DNA of 64,000 nt from Marinobacter pelagius. GTDB taxonomy: Bacteria; Pseudomonadota; Gammaproteobacteria; Pseudomonadales; Oleiphilaceae. A program made the translations under genes and the position numbers. Each line of letters starts with the position of its first letter. The first letter of the stretch is position 1. The DNA lies in the NCBI RefSeq assembly GCF_003315345.1, contig NZ_QNRO01000007.1, forward strand, positions 88,001 to 152,000, written 5' to 3'. The notes below the pieces were generated by a model that had not been told where the DNA came from, ran no database searches, and worked only from the letters and a program-made list of their open reading frames with translations. Shown piece after piece: positions 9,497-18,686 of the stretch.

Positions 9497-9573
9497 TGGT
9501 CGCTATCGCTTATCGTCCGAAGTCGTGGTATATCAGGCTCCCTAGTTGTCATTTTCTTTCGGGACCATAAGCA

Positions 9574-10140
9574 ATGCCAAAAGCCAGTGAAATCAAAAAG
9601 AATCAGGCCGTTGAGTACGAGGGACGGGTTTACTTCGTCAAGGATATCGAGCGCTCCGTGCCCCAGGGGCGGGCCGGAGGCAGCCTGTACCGTATGCGTA
9701 TGTACGATGTGGTGACCGGCCAGAAGCTGGACGAAACCTTCAAGGACTCCGACATGCTGAACCAGGCAGACCTGGTTCGCCGGCCGGCCACCTTCTCGTA
9801 CGCCGACGGAGACGAGTACGTCTTCATGGATACTGAGGATTTCACCCAGTACATGCTCAACAAGGAAGCAATCGCCGACGAGCTTCTGTTCATCAACGAG
9901 GACACTGAAGGGCTGATGGTTATTCTCGTCAGCGATTCCCCGGTGGCCCTCGACCTGCCGCCGACAGTCGAACTTGAGATCGAAGAAACCGATCCCTCTG
10001 TCAAAGGTGGTTCCGCCACCGCCCGGACCAAGCCGGCCAGGCTGACCACGGGCCTCGTAGTTCAGGTGCCCGAGCACATCTCCACCGGTGACCGCATCAA
10101 GATCAACGTGGAAGAACGGAAGTTCCTGAGCAGGGCCTGA
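9574..10140 (+). CDS. yeiP: Elongation factor P-like protein YeiP (EfpL)
   Basis: 188 residues, the normal length. An EF-P three-domain layout is visible: an N-terminal KOW-like domain ([24 protein letters not shown]), a central OB domain ([14 protein letters not shown]) and a C-terminal OB domain ending with [19 protein letters not shown]. The loop that carries the modified lysine in EF-P reads [15 protein letters not shown] here, with Arg rather than Lys, as in the YeiP/EfpL branch. The protein should bind the ribosomal E site and relieve stalling on particular peptide contexts, without lysylation. It is monocistronic. Confidence 0.92.
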   Translation: MPKASEIKKNQAVEYEGRVYFVKDIERSVPQGRAGGSLYRMRMYDVVTGQKLDETFKDSDMLNQADLVRRPATFSYADGDEYVFMDTEDFTQYMLNKEAIADELLFINEDTEGLMVILVSDSPVALDLPPTVELEIEETDPSVKGGSATARTKPARLTTGLVVQVPEHISTGDRIKINVEERKFLSRA

Positions 10141-10262
10141 TCTGCACCATCAGGGCCAGGGTGCGTTGCTGTGCCTGGTTTCAACGGCTGGCGATCAGGC
10201 ACCCGCGCCCTGATTTCGTGTTAGGGTAATAGTGTCATTCCTAACTTTTGGGGGAGGACGCT

Positions 10263-10628
10263 ATGAAGCATTCCTCTGGCAAACTCGTGGTGTACTACGA
10301 CGGTTCGTGCCCCGCGTGTATCAAGGATCGTCGGTGGTACGAAAAGCTGGCCGGCAAGACCGGAGAGTCCGTTGAGTGGCTGGATATTACCGGCCGTGAT
10401 GAGGTGTTGCGCCAGGAAGGTATCGATCCCGACAGTGCGCTGCGCGAGCTGCATGTGAAAGACAGTGAAGGCACCATTCACCGGGAGCTGGACGCCTATA
10501 TCCTGTTGATGTCCCGCGTCCCGGTACTGAAGCCGGTGGCCTGGTTGATCGGCCTGCCAGTGATTCGTCCTCTGCTGGCCCGCCTCTATCATTCCTGGGT
10601 TGACCGGAGACTCTCCGGGCAGGGGTGA
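10263..10628 (+). CDS. DCC-family (DUF393) thiol-disulfide oxidoreductase-like protein
   Basis: 121 residues from ATG 10263, with GGGGGAGG seven bases upstream. The DCC motif is visible as VVYYDGSCPACIKDRRWY near residues 9-26, including a thioredoxin-like Cys-x-x-Cys. The C-terminal half is hydrophobic/basic, as in other DUF393 proteins. Redox activity is predicted for the family but has not been tied to a substrate. It is convergent with the pseudouridine synthase gene. Confidence 0.85.
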   Translation: MKHSSGKLVVYYDGSCPACIKDRRWYEKLAGKTGESVEWLDITGRDEVLRQEGIDPDSALRELHVKDSEGTIHRELDAYILLMSRVPVLKPVAWLIGLPVIRPLLARLYHSWVDRRLSGQG

Positions 10629-10661
10629 GCCTCCTTTAATTGCTTTCGAAGGCCTAAAGCG

Positions 10662-11357
10662 TCAACCCACCGAGCTGATTTCATCGGCGGTCAGAGGTCG
10701 AAAGCTGCCAACGGCAAGTTCCGGATCCAGCAGCAGGCTCCCCATTCTCTCCCGATGCAGTGAGGTTACCCGGTTCCCCACCGCATGGAACATGCGCTTG
10801 ACCTGGTGGTAGCGTCCCTCGTAAATGGTAAGCCTCGCCTCTGTCGGCCCTATCTGTTCCAACCGGGCCGGAGACGTTCTGAGCTGTTCGTAGCCAAACC
10901 AGATGCCTTCGGTAAATCGGTCGGCCGTATCCGGAGAAATCGGGTGGGCGGTGGTGACCCGGTAGACCTTGGGGATCTTTATCCTGGGCTCGGTCAATCG
11001 CCGCGTCCAAAGGCCGTCGCTACTCAGGATCATCAGTCCGGTGCTGGCACGGTCCAGGCGGCCGCCGATGTGCAGGTGATCGCGCAGGGTGGGCTCGATC
11101 AGTTCCATCACGGTGGGATGCACCGGATCTTCGGTAGCACTCAGGTAGCCGGCTGGCTTGTTCAACATCAGGTAATAGGCCGGGTCCGCACGCTGTATGA
11201 GCTCCTGATCAATCCAGACCTCCTGGAATCTGCTGATATTGAGGCCGCCCTCCCGGCAGATTTCGCCGTCAACGCGAACGCGCCCGGCGGCAAGCAGGAT
11301 ATTGGCCTGGCGGCGGCTGATGCCGTTCTGGTTGCTGAGGATGCGTGAGAGTTTCAT
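10662..11357 (-). CDS. rsuA: RsuA-type 16S rRNA pseudouridine synthase
   Basis: 231 residues, the same length as E. coli RsuA. An N-terminal S4 RNA-binding domain (about 1-60) is followed by the catalytic domain with GGRLDRASTGLMILSSDG, where the Asp of GRLD is the catalytic residue. The late motif EGRYHQVKRMFHAVGN is typical of RsuA/RluB/RluE/RluF enzymes. It should convert a uridine of rRNA to pseudouridine; assignment to U516 of 16S rRNA rests on length and overall similarity to RsuA and is less certain than the family. Confidence 0.85.
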   Translation of the reverse strand: MKLSRILSNQNGISRRQANILLAAGRVRVDGEICREGGLNISRFQEVWIDQELIQRADPAYYLMLNKPAGYLSATEDPVHPTVMELIEPTLRDHLHIGGRLDRASTGLMILSSDGLWTRRLTEPRIKIPKVYRVTTAHPISPDTADRFTEGIWFGYEQLRTSPARLEQIGPTEARLTIYEGRYHQVKRMFHAVGNRVTSLHRERMGSLLLDPELAVGSFRPLTADEISSVG

Positions 11358-11518
11358 GGGTTCATCATACTAACGATCAGGTAATCTGTAGCCGGTGTTT
11401 TGATGCAATGTTGCCCGGTATAGTAATGCCTCGTCACATTCCCAGAAGAGAATGGCATCCATGCCCGGTAAACCTGCCAAGCCCGTTTTAGCCTCTTCCA
11501 TCGAGAAGCACGTCTGCA

Positions 11519-12220
11519 ATGGCGCGCCGGAGGCCTGACTCCTTGGTTCGAAAAGCCTTCCGCTGGTTGGCCTGGAGCTTTTTGGGGGCTCTCGCCGCCT
11601 CGGTACTCCTGCTGCTTCTGTTCCGGTTCGTGAACCCGCCGACCTCAGCCTTCATGATTGGCTACTGGCTGGATCATCCCGATCAGGACATCCGCCAGGA
11701 ATGGGTCCCCTACGAACAGATCTCAGCCTGGATGCCCCTGGCCGTTGTTGCCAGTGAGGACCAGCGTTTTCCGGAGCATTGGGGCGTGGATTTCAGCGCA
11801 ATTCACAGTGCTGTCGAGGAATACATCCAGGGTGAGGGGCTGCGTGGTGCCAGCACCATTACCCAGCAGACCGCGAAGAATCTTTTTCTGTGGAATGGCC
11901 GGAGTTTTGTCCGGAAAGCCCTGGAGGCGGGGCTTGCGGTTACCCTGGAGGTGTTGTGGCCGAAAGAGCGCATCCTTGAGGTCTACCTCAACATTGCGGA
12001 GTTCGGGCCGGGTATCTATGGAGTCGAGGCGGCGAGCCGGGCTTTTTTTGGAATTCCGGCAAACCAGTTGTCCCGAACCGAGGCCGCCATGCTCGCTGCG
12101 GTATTGCCTAATCCCAAGGTGTTCCGCGCAGACCAGCCATCGGCTTACGTCTGGGAGCGGGTAAGCTGGGTCAATCAACAGATGGGCCAGTTAGGGCTGG
12201 GGTATCTCAGGGGAATATGA
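11519..12220 (+). CDS. mtgA: Monofunctional biosynthetic peptidoglycan transglycosylase MtgA
   Basis: 233 residues. One N-terminal membrane anchor (about 15-40) is followed by a GT51 transglycosylase domain. Catalytic and conserved motifs are intact: ASEDQRFPEHWGVDF (catalytic Glu), RGASTITQQTAKNLFLW, and KERILEVYLNIAEFGPGIYG. There is no transpeptidase domain. It polymerises lipid II glycan strands at the inner membrane. It ends beside a palindromic terminator shared with the convergent LVIVD gene. Confidence 0.94.
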   Translation: MARRRPDSLVRKAFRWLAWSFLGALAASVLLLLLFRFVNPPTSAFMIGYWLDHPDQDIRQEWVPYEQISAWMPLAVVASEDQRFPEHWGVDFSAIHSAVEEYIQGEGLRGASTITQQTAKNLFLWNGRSFVRKALEAGLAVTLEVLWPKERILEVYLNIAEFGPGIYGVEAASRAFFGIPANQLSRTEAAMLAAVLPNPKVFRADQPSAYVWERVSWVNQQMGQLGLGYLRGI

Positions 12221-12240
12221 AGGCCGCCCGCGGGCGGCCT
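12221..12240. terminator. Perfect 20-bp palindrome between convergent genes, probable bidirectional terminator
   Basis: AGGCCGCCCGCGGGCGGCCT is fully self-complementary and lies directly after the mtgA stop and 10 bases before the end of the convergent gene. T-tracts are poor on both sides, so termination is inferred from position and stem strength. Confidence 0.6.
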
Positions 12241-12250
12241 TACTGCCGGT

Positions 12251-14257
12251 TCAGGGTGTTACCGGCCCGTTGCAGTACAGCACGTCGCTGACGTCCTCAC
12301 AGCTCCACTGGAAAATCCAGAGGCCGGTATTGCGATCCGAGCCCAGAATATACTGTTGACCGTCGACTTCGGTGACATGAACACCCCAGAAGTTGGAGCC
12401 CTCTGCCTCACCATATTCCTCTCCGGCGATAAAGCGGCCCACCTCATGCATGTTCCAGGAGACGACGCCTTCGCCTTTCAAGTTTTCATGCAGGTGGCCC
12501 GGACGCCATTCGACTGCGCGCATGCCGAGGGAATACCAGCTGATGAATGTCCGGTCCGGGTTGGCAGGGTCCACTTCCAGGTTGTGCATGGTCAGGTCTC
12601 CGGCTCCGCTGGCCAGTTCCGGATCCGTGAGTTCCGCCGGCGCGTAATAGCCGATTTCCCCGAGGTAGCCCACTTCCACTGATTCCGCGTCTTCTCCCAT
12701 GCCTCTGGGCACTGTCATGGTGGATCTGACGTTGTTGAGCGCGTGGAAGTAGCCCCAGCCGTCGAAGGTAGCGCCCAGTGTGGCAACCAGGCCCAGGCTG
12801 GACGGGGTGGGCAGAGCGGGATTCATGCCGTCGGGGCATGCCGCCGGATCATAGCCGTCAATGCCGAGGATGGCATAGCCGGTGGAACGGGGTACGAACA
12901 ACATGGGAATGTCCCCTTCAACCAACATGGAGACTGTCGCCTCGCAATTGCCCTCTGCCGCCGAATTGAAGACCACTCCGGCCTCGTAGCCTGCGGCCTG
13001 AACCGTCTGGGCCTTGGTGGTAAACGCGCAATCACCTCGCTCGATGACCGCAATCGTGGCTCCCACATCCGCGGCAGTAGGCAATGTCCCGCCACAGGCG
13101 CGTCCGACGTAGGCGGTCTGGCCACTCACTTCGTCAACCGCGCCACCGATTTGTGGAACATCGCTGCCCTGGTTGGCTCGATAGTCCTCGCCGGCAACGG
13201 TGACCGCGGTAAAGAGGGAGTCGAAGTCCTCGTCACCACCAAAAATCTTGTCGAAATTGGGGCCGGCAAAGACGGCTGCGTGGGCATTACCCTCTGGAGG
13301 TAAGGTGCCGTAAACCGGATCGGTGTCCGGGTACGTGGAGTCGGCGAGGAAAACCGGATTGGCCGGGTTGTTGATGTCCAGGGTAATGAACCCGGCATCC
13401 CAGTAAGAGAGGACTGCCTGCCAGTTCTCGTTCGGTCCTGGATCCATGTCGTTTACCCAAACGTCGTGCAGCAGCGGTGCTGCAAAACTCCCCATGAAAA
13501 GCTGAGCGTCATCGGCGATTTCCGGATTGGTCGCAAGCCAGGTTTCGATCCCCGTCTCGCTGATCAGTGTGGGTGACTGGGGCTTGGAGATGTCGACGAT
13601 CTTCAAGTCATTCAGGGCGACGTCATCCACAACAAGCATGTAGGTATTGCCCTCAGCTGTTGTCCATGGAAAGACGTTGTGGACCGGGAAGTCGAGGAAG
13701 TTCTGCTTGAGTGGGGTCGGGCGGCTCGGGTCGGTCACGTCCCACAGTGAAACACCCACCTGGCCTTGTTGATGACCACCATTTCCCCCGCCGATTGCAA
13801 GCCCGTTGCCGAGAGTCGGCCCACAGGGCTCAAGGGAATGGATCAGTACGTCACGACCATCGATTTCGGTCACTTTGACGTCGTTGATCCGGGTCTGGGG
13901 CGGGGATTTGATCATACCCACAGTGACCGGGTTAGCCGGATCCCGGATGTCGGAAATGTAAACTCCGGCCCGGGTGCAGTCCGGTTCCTGGAACGTGCCG
14001 ATGTAAGCGTATCCGTCCTGGGCCCAGACGTCGGTGTAGAGTCCGTCCGAAATGCCGCCCAGCGTGTCCCGGCCGATCACGTTGAAGCCGTAATTCTGGT
14101 TGGCAGGTACGTGGCCGTCCGGGAGAGGGGTATCGTGGGCGGGATGTAGGTTGGCGTTTCCGTCCGATACCAGCTGATCGTCCGCCAAGGCGGCGGTCAT
14201 CAGGGTCGATGAGAGGGCAATGGCGGTCAAAGGCCGCCATAGTGAGACCATAGCCAT
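12251..14257 (-). CDS. Exported LVIVD-repeat protein with inserted PA domain
   Basis: 668 residues from ATG 14257, which has AAAGGA six bases upstream. The frame stays open to 14380 but lacks a ribosome site there. A signal peptide is visible (about 1-25, ending SSTLMTAALA). Repeats of the LVIVD/beta-propeller type follow (YAYIGTFQEPD, VSLWDVTDPSRP, LKIVDISKPQSPTL, FITLDINNPANPV). A protease-associated-like insert lies near 385-480 (IAVIERGDCAFTTKAQTVQAAGYEAGVVF). C-terminal propeller elements include ILGSDRNTGLWIFQW. It is probably a periplasmic or secreted choice-of-anchor protein with unknown ligand. No protease catalytic motif is seen, so the PA domain is likely a binding module. Confidence 0.78.
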   Translation of the reverse strand: MAMVSLWRPLTAIALSSTLMTAALADDQLVSDGNANLHPAHDTPLPDGHVPANQNYGFNVIGRDTLGGISDGLYTDVWAQDGYAYIGTFQEPDCTRAGVYISDIRDPANPVTVGMIKSPPQTRINDVKVTEIDGRDVLIHSLEPCGPTLGNGLAIGGGNGGHQQGQVGVSLWDVTDPSRPTPLKQNFLDFPVHNVFPWTTAEGNTYMLVVDDVALNDLKIVDISKPQSPTLISETGIETWLATNPEIADDAQLFMGSFAAPLLHDVWVNDMDPGPNENWQAVLSYWDAGFITLDINNPANPVFLADSTYPDTDPVYGTLPPEGNAHAAVFAGPNFDKIFGGDEDFDSLFTAVTVAGEDYRANQGSDVPQIGGAVDEVSGQTAYVGRACGGTLPTAADVGATIAVIERGDCAFTTKAQTVQAAGYEAGVVFNSAAEGNCEATVSMLVEGDIPMLFVPRSTGYAILGIDGYDPAACPDGMNPALPTPSSLGLVATLGATFDGWGYFHALNNVRSTMTVPRGMGEDAESVEVGYLGEIGYYAPAELTDPELASGAGDLTMHNLEVDPANPDRTFISWYSLGMRAVEWRPGHLHENLKGEGVVSWNMHEVGRFIAGEEYGEAEGSNFWGVHVTEVDGQQYILGSDRNTGLWIFQWSCEDVSDVLYCNGPVTP

Positions 14258-14531
14258 GATTTGTCCTTTTTCTTTTGGCACGGTGCCATCCCGTGGCTCA
14301 GAGCGGGGTCGATGGACCCCTGCGTTGAGGGATGACAATCCCGTGATTGAGTGAGTCCAGGCAGAACGTCGCAGAATCATGCCTTCATCAACCTTAGCAA
14401 CGACTTGCTGGGAGCATTATTCGATTTGGGCGCAAAGAATGCCTAATCAGTTGTTTTTAATATTAAAATGGGGATTTTAAAGCGACATGTCGGAGGTGTA
14501 AGCCGAGCTCTCGAGGATAGTCGGTACAGGC

Positions 14532-14560
14532 TGTGGTCCGGGCTTTCGGCCCGGACCACA
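14532..14560 (-). terminator. Strong hairpin downstream of the flavin monooxygenase gene
   Basis: Two perfect 12-bp arms (TGTGGTCCGGGC and its complement) close a 5-base loop, 7 bases after the stop of the minus-strand monooxygenase gene. No long T-run follows. The remaining sequence from 14,258 to 14,531, upstream of the LVIVD gene, shows no gene. Confidence 0.6.
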
Positions 14561-14567
14561 AATTGGC

Positions 14568-16370
14568 TTACGACAGGTGGTGGACCGGCTGTAATCCATA
14601 AACCGGCGTTTCCAGCCCTTCCATGCGGGCCTTCAACTGCAATGCCAGATACAGGGAATAATGCCGTGACTGGTGCAGGTTGCCGCCGTGGAACCACAAA
14701 CCTTGCTGTTGGGTAGGTTTCCACATATTTCGCAGCTCGCCCTCCCAGGGACCCGGATCCTTGGTGGTGTCCGAGCCCATACCCCAGCACTTGCCAACTT
14801 TGTCCGCCACTTCCTGGGATATGATCCGTGCCGCCCAGCCATTCATCGAGCCATAGCCGGTGGCGTAAACGATCAGGTCTGCGGGCAACTCGGTGCCGTC
14901 GGTCAGGGTTACCGACCTGGGATTGATCCGTTCAATGGAAACCCCGCTCTTGAGCTTGATCTCTCCCTGGGCGATCAGCTCCGAGGCGCCTACATCGATG
15001 TAATAGCCGGAACCGCGCCGGAGGTACTTCATGAACAGACCGGAGCCATCGTCGCCGAAATCCAGCATGAAGCCGGCTTTCCGGAGTCGGTTGTAGAAAT
15101 CGGCATCCTGCTCCTGGGCCTGCTCGTAAACCGGCTTGTGGAATTCCGGCATGATCCGGTAGGGCAAGGATGCGAAGGTCAGGTCGGCCTTTTCCGTGGT
15201 GATCCCGTTCTCGACGGCCTCCTCGGAATAGAGCCCTCCCAACGCGAGATCCATGAGGGTGTCGGATTTGATGATATGGGTGGAGGAGCGCTGAATCATG
15301 GTGACATCGGCGTCGTTCTCCCACAGGGCAGCGCAAATGTCGTGGGCCGAGTTGTTGGCCCCCAGTACCACGCACTTCTTTCCCTTGTAGGCTTCGCCAC
15401 CCGGGTGCTTGCTGGAGTGGTGTTGTTCACCTTCAAAGCTGTCCATGCCGGGTATGTCCGGCACGTTGGGTATGCCGGACATACCTGTAGCGAGCACCAG
15501 TTGTTTTGGTCGCAGGGTTACCCGCTCCCCGTCCCGAACCACATCGACAATCCATTCGTGCTTTTCCTCATCGTAACGGGCACCAGTGCATTCGGTGGAA
15601 TTCCAGTAATTGAGTTCCATGACCTTGGTGTACATCTCCAGCCAGTCCCCGATCTTGTCTTTGGGGCAGAACACCGGCCAGTGCTCGGGGAAGGGGAGGT
15701 AGGGCATGTGGTCGTACCACACCGGGTCATGCAGACACAGGGATTTGTAACGATTGCGCCAGGAATCACCGGGCTTGGGATTGCGCTCGATGATGATGGT
15801 GGGCACATCCAACTGCCGCAAACGTGCGCCCAGACCAATGCCGCCTTGACCGCCACCGATGATTACACAGTAGGGCTGGCGGCTGTAACCCAGTTCCCGT
15901 TGCTCATCCTGCTTGGCCTCCAGCCAGGTTCTACGGGATTTACTGGCACCATGTTGGGCGCCTTTGGGGCGCAGGTGTTTGCGTTTCTCGGGAAACTCCC
16001 GCAGTTCCTGCATGGTGGTCAGTAGGGTCCAGGCCTTGCCGTTACGCAGGCGCAGGTGGCCTTTGCCGAGAGCGTCCGCGGTTTCGAAGGTAATCCACGC
16101 TTCCAGCACGCCATCCTGTTCGGTGGCTTCTTCAGAAATCTGCCAATTGTGAGGGTGTCTGGCTTTGGCGGTCATGGCCAGCATCTTCCGGATTTCGTCA
16201 TGGCCTTCCAGAGTCTTTATGTTCCACGTCATTGAGACCAGATCCCGCCAGAACCCGCCTTCCTCGAAGTGCTCTGCAGCTTGCTCCGGGGTTTCCGATT
16301 GCAGTGTTTCTGAAAAACCGGCCAGCCACTGTTCGACTTGCTGGGTTGGTGTGAGGTTGGTTTGTGTCAT
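14568..16370 (-). CDS. Flavin-containing monooxygenase with N-terminal SnoaL-like domain
   Basis: 600 residues from ATG 16370 (ribosome site GGAG upstream; the open frame to 16406 has none). Residues about 5-140 look like an NTF2/SnoaL-fold domain. The FAD Rossmann motif VIIGGGQGGIGLGARL lies near 170, a second dinucleotide motif VLGANNSAHDICAALW near 345, and a late ATGYGSMNG motif near 525. FEGEQHHSSKHPGG resembles the FxGxxxHxxx fingerprint of class B flavin monooxygenases. It probably oxygenates a ketone, hydrocarbon-derived or heteroatom substrate using NADPH and O2. The divergent sigma-54 activator and the -24/-12 promoter at 16416-16431 point to substrate-induced expression. The substrate is unknown. 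Confidence 0.87.
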   Translation of the reverse strand: MTQTNLTPTQQVEQWLAGFSETLQSETPEQAAEHFEEGGFWRDLVSMTWNIKTLEGHDEIRKMLAMTAKARHPHNWQISEEATEQDGVLEAWITFETADALGKGHLRLRNGKAWTLLTTMQELREFPEKRKHLRPKGAQHGASKSRRTWLEAKQDEQRELGYSRQPYCVIIGGGQGGIGLGARLRQLDVPTIIIERNPKPGDSWRNRYKSLCLHDPVWYDHMPYLPFPEHWPVFCPKDKIGDWLEMYTKVMELNYWNSTECTGARYDEEKHEWIVDVVRDGERVTLRPKQLVLATGMSGIPNVPDIPGMDSFEGEQHHSSKHPGGEAYKGKKCVVLGANNSAHDICAALWENDADVTMIQRSSTHIIKSDTLMDLALGGLYSEEAVENGITTEKADLTFASLPYRIMPEFHKPVYEQAQEQDADFYNRLRKAGFMLDFGDDGSGLFMKYLRRGSGYYIDVGASELIAQGEIKLKSGVSIERINPRSVTLTDGTELPADLIVYATGYGSMNGWAARIISQEVADKVGKCWGMGSDTTKDPGPWEGELRNMWKPTQQQGLWFHGGNLHQSRHYSLYLALQLKARMEGLETPVYGLQPVHHLS

Positions 16371-16415
16371 GCTCGTTCTCCACGGTTGCATTGTTTTTGT
16401 TCGCAACCGGAGCTT

Positions 16416-16431
16416 TGCAGGCGCTGTGCCA
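16416..16431 (-). promoter_or_regulatory. Sigma-54 (-24/-12) promoter of the monooxygenase gene
   Basis: On the minus strand the sequence reads TGGCACAGCGCCTGCA, matching TGGCAC-N5-TTGCA with the obligatory GG and GC spaced exactly as in sigma-54 promoters (GG-N10-GC). It lies 46 bases upstream of the chosen ATG and the divergent gene encodes a sigma-54-dependent activator. Confidence 0.8.
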
Positions 16432-16574
16432 GGTCGGGAACGTTATAAGTCCTGGCTGGCAGCTCTTTGAAATTGTTGGATGTTTTCCGGGCAAGCCGCG
16501 TTGTCCGCCATCAAGAGCGGGCCATCTATTGCGGTTCGGTATTTACAGCTGTCACGTGTTCATCGTCTGTAGGT

Positions 16575-16588
16575 GTTACAGGTGTAAC
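16575..16588. promoter_or_regulatory. Candidate upstream activating site (palindrome) for the sigma-54 activator
   Basis: GTTACA-GG-TGTAAC is a perfect 6-bp inverted repeat lying about 145 bases upstream of the -24/-12 promoter, the usual position for an enhancer bound by an AcoR/NtrC-type activator. Assignment to the adjacent regulator is inferred. Confidence 0.55.
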
Positions 16589-16709
16589 GACTTGAACAGT
16601 ACGAAGGGAGGATGCGGGGCAGGGTACGAAAAGTATAAGCTAAAGAGGCGTTGCAGCAGTATCTCTGACAAATGACAACAACAAGAGCCCATTGGTTCGG
16701 GAGTCTTGC

Positions 16710-18686
16710 ATGACTACGCAACTTGCCCAGCGTCGGCACATTGACGCCGTTCTGAACTTTGCGGAGGATGATTCGTCTGTTGACGCATCACCGGGAACGG
16801 AACTTATCGGTCGATCCTGGAAACGCTGCATCCAGGAATACGGTCTTGATCCGAGCCGGCCGCGTAGCGCCCGTATTGTTACCCAGCAGACTCTGCGTGA
16901 GCACCAGGATTCGGTTGACGAATTCCTGAACGTAGCCAGGGCGGGTGTCGAGCAACTGTACGCCATGATTGCCCACCTCGGTTATGTGCTGTTGCTCACT
17001 GATCATCGAGGCATCACCGTGCAGTACCTTGGCGACCGGCGTTCGGACCGGCGTTTGCGCCAGGCTGGGCTCTACCTCGGTGCTGATTGGAGCGAGCAGT
17101 ACGCCGGCACTTGCGCCGTGGGTACCTGCATTCAGGAAGAGCAGGCCCTGACCTGCCATCGGGTGGATCATTTTGATGCCACACACATCAGTCTGACGTG
17201 TACATCCGCGCCAATCAGGGATCCGGCCGGTAATCTGCTGGCTGTGCTGGATATTTCCGCATTGGACTCTCCGCAAGCGCGCCATAGTCAGACGTTTGCC
17301 CTCAACCTGACCCAGCTCTACGCCCGAATGATCGAGGATGCCTATTTCCTGCGCAAATATCGGAATCAGGTGATTTTCCGTTGCGATGCCTCCCGGGAGT
17401 TCGTCCAGGTCAATGGTCAGTATCTGTTCGCGATCGACGAGAGTGGGCGGATCGAGGCGAGCAATACGGCGGGGCGATCATTGATTTCCGGAACTGTGCC
17501 TCCCGATTCTGCAAAGGCTGGTCTTGATCTCACCCAGCTTTTTGAATGCCAGATACAGGACATCTGGAGCATTCCTTTTGATCAGGATGATCAGGTACGG
17601 GCTTTCCGTCACCAGGTTAGTGGGGAGACGTTCTTTGCCGCGCTGATTCAGCCAAGGGTTGCCTCTCCCAAGCCGATCGACTCTGACACAAACAGCCCCA
17701 GCGAACGGGTGCCGAGACTCGACGCGTTGGCGGCTGATGACCCGGTCATGCGTCGCACGCTCGGATTGGCGAAACGACTTCGTAATCGGGATGTTGGCTT
17801 ACTGATCCTCGGAGAAACCGGCACTGGCAAGGAGGTACTTGCCCGGGCCATTCATGACTCAGGCAACCGAAGCAAACGGGCCTTCGTGGCCGTGAACTGT
17901 GCTGCGATTCCGGAATCGCTGATTGAGAGCGAGTTGTTCGGCTACGTTGCCGGTGCCTTCACCGGCGCTCGCTCCAAAGGCATGCGCGGACTGATTCAGC
18001 AGGCCGATGGTGGCACGCTCTTCCTTGACGAGATCGGCGACATGCCGCTGCAACTCCAGACCCGTTTGTTGCGGGTGTTGGCGGAAGGGGAAATTCTTCC
18101 CATTGGCGCAGACGCGCCGATTCGTGTGAATTGCCGGGTTATTGCCGCTACCCATCAGGACCTGGGCCAGCTTATTGAACGGGGTGACTTCCGCGCCGAT
18201 CTTTATTACCGCCTGAATGGGGCCAGCCTGAAGTTGCCGCCCTTGAGGCAGCGGGCAGACCGGCAGCATGTGATCCAGAGGGTTCTGGAAAACCTGATTG
18301 CTGATGGAACGATGTCGGAGGTACGGTTGCGCGGCGATGCGGTGAGTGCATTGCTGGCCTACGAGTGGCCCGGAAATATCCGGCAACTGGTGAACGCACT
18401 GACGTTTGCCGAGGCAACCTGCGAGGGAGGACAGATCACCGCCAACGATCTGCCGGAGGAATGTGTCTCTGACCGGATGCCGCCGGTGGCGGATCAGATG
18501 GTTAATAGTGACAGTCAGCAGGATCCGTTACTCGATGCGCTCCGGGCCTGCCAATGGAACATTTCCGAAGTGGCTCGGCATTTCGACGTGTCCCGGCCGA
18601 CCGTATACCGCTGGATGGATCGGCAGGGGATAACCTTGCCCCGCTTTCTCGGAAACCGTGGAGGTTCCGGAGAAGAGCGGGATTAG
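16710..18686 (+). CDS. AcoR-like sigma-54-dependent transcriptional activator
   Basis: 658 residues from ATG 16710 (CGGGAG upstream; the TTG/GTG frame opens at 16692). An N-terminal sensory region (about 1-320) with GAF-like features (LLLTDHRGITVQYLGD; CAVGTCIQEEQALTCHRVDHF) is followed by an AAA+ domain (about 345-575). This has Walker A GETGTGKE, the sigma-54 contact loop GAFTGA, Walker B GTLFLDEIGD and the R-finger region RADLYYRLNG. A Fis-type helix-turn-helix lies at the C-terminus (WNISEVARHFDVSRPTVYRWM). It should activate the divergent flavin monooxygenase gene through RNA polymerase/sigma-54 in response to a small molecule. The intergenic promoter and palindrome agree. Confidence 0.92.
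   Translation: MTTQLAQRRHIDAVLNFAEDDSSVDASPGTELIGRSWKRCIQEYGLDPSRPRSARIVTQQTLREHQDSVDEFLNVARAGVEQLYAMIAHLGYVLLLTDHRGITVQYLGDRRSDRRLRQAGLYLGADWSEQYAGTCAVGTCIQEEQALTCHRVDHFDATHISLTCTSAPIRDPAGNLLAVLDISALDSPQARHSQTFALNLTQLYARMIEDAYFLRKYRNQVIFRCDASREFVQVNGQYLFAIDESGRIEASNTAGRSLISGTVPPDSAKAGLDLTQLFECQIQDIWSIPFDQDDQVRAFRHQVSGETFFAALIQPRVASPKPIDSDTNSPSERVPRLDALAADDPVMRRTLGLAKRLRNRDVGLLILGETGTGKEVLARAIHDSGNRSKRAFVAVNCAAIPESLIESELFGYVAGAFTGARSKGMRGLIQQADGGTLFLDEIGDMPLQLQTRLLRVLAEGEILPIGADAPIRVNCRVIAATHQDLGQLIERGDFRADLYYRLNGASLKLPPLRQRADRQHVIQRVLENLIADGTMSEVRLRGDAVSALLAYEWPGNIRQLVNALTFAEATCEGGQITANDLPEECVSDRMPPVADQMVNSDSQQDPLLDALRACQWNISEVARHFDVSRPTVYRWMDRQGITLPRFLGNRGGSGEERD

Noticed and set aside
11452..11538. 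A 28-codon frame overlapping the start of mtgA as a possible leader peptide
   Set aside because: Only a weak ribosome site and no recognisable attenuation structure; likely chance.
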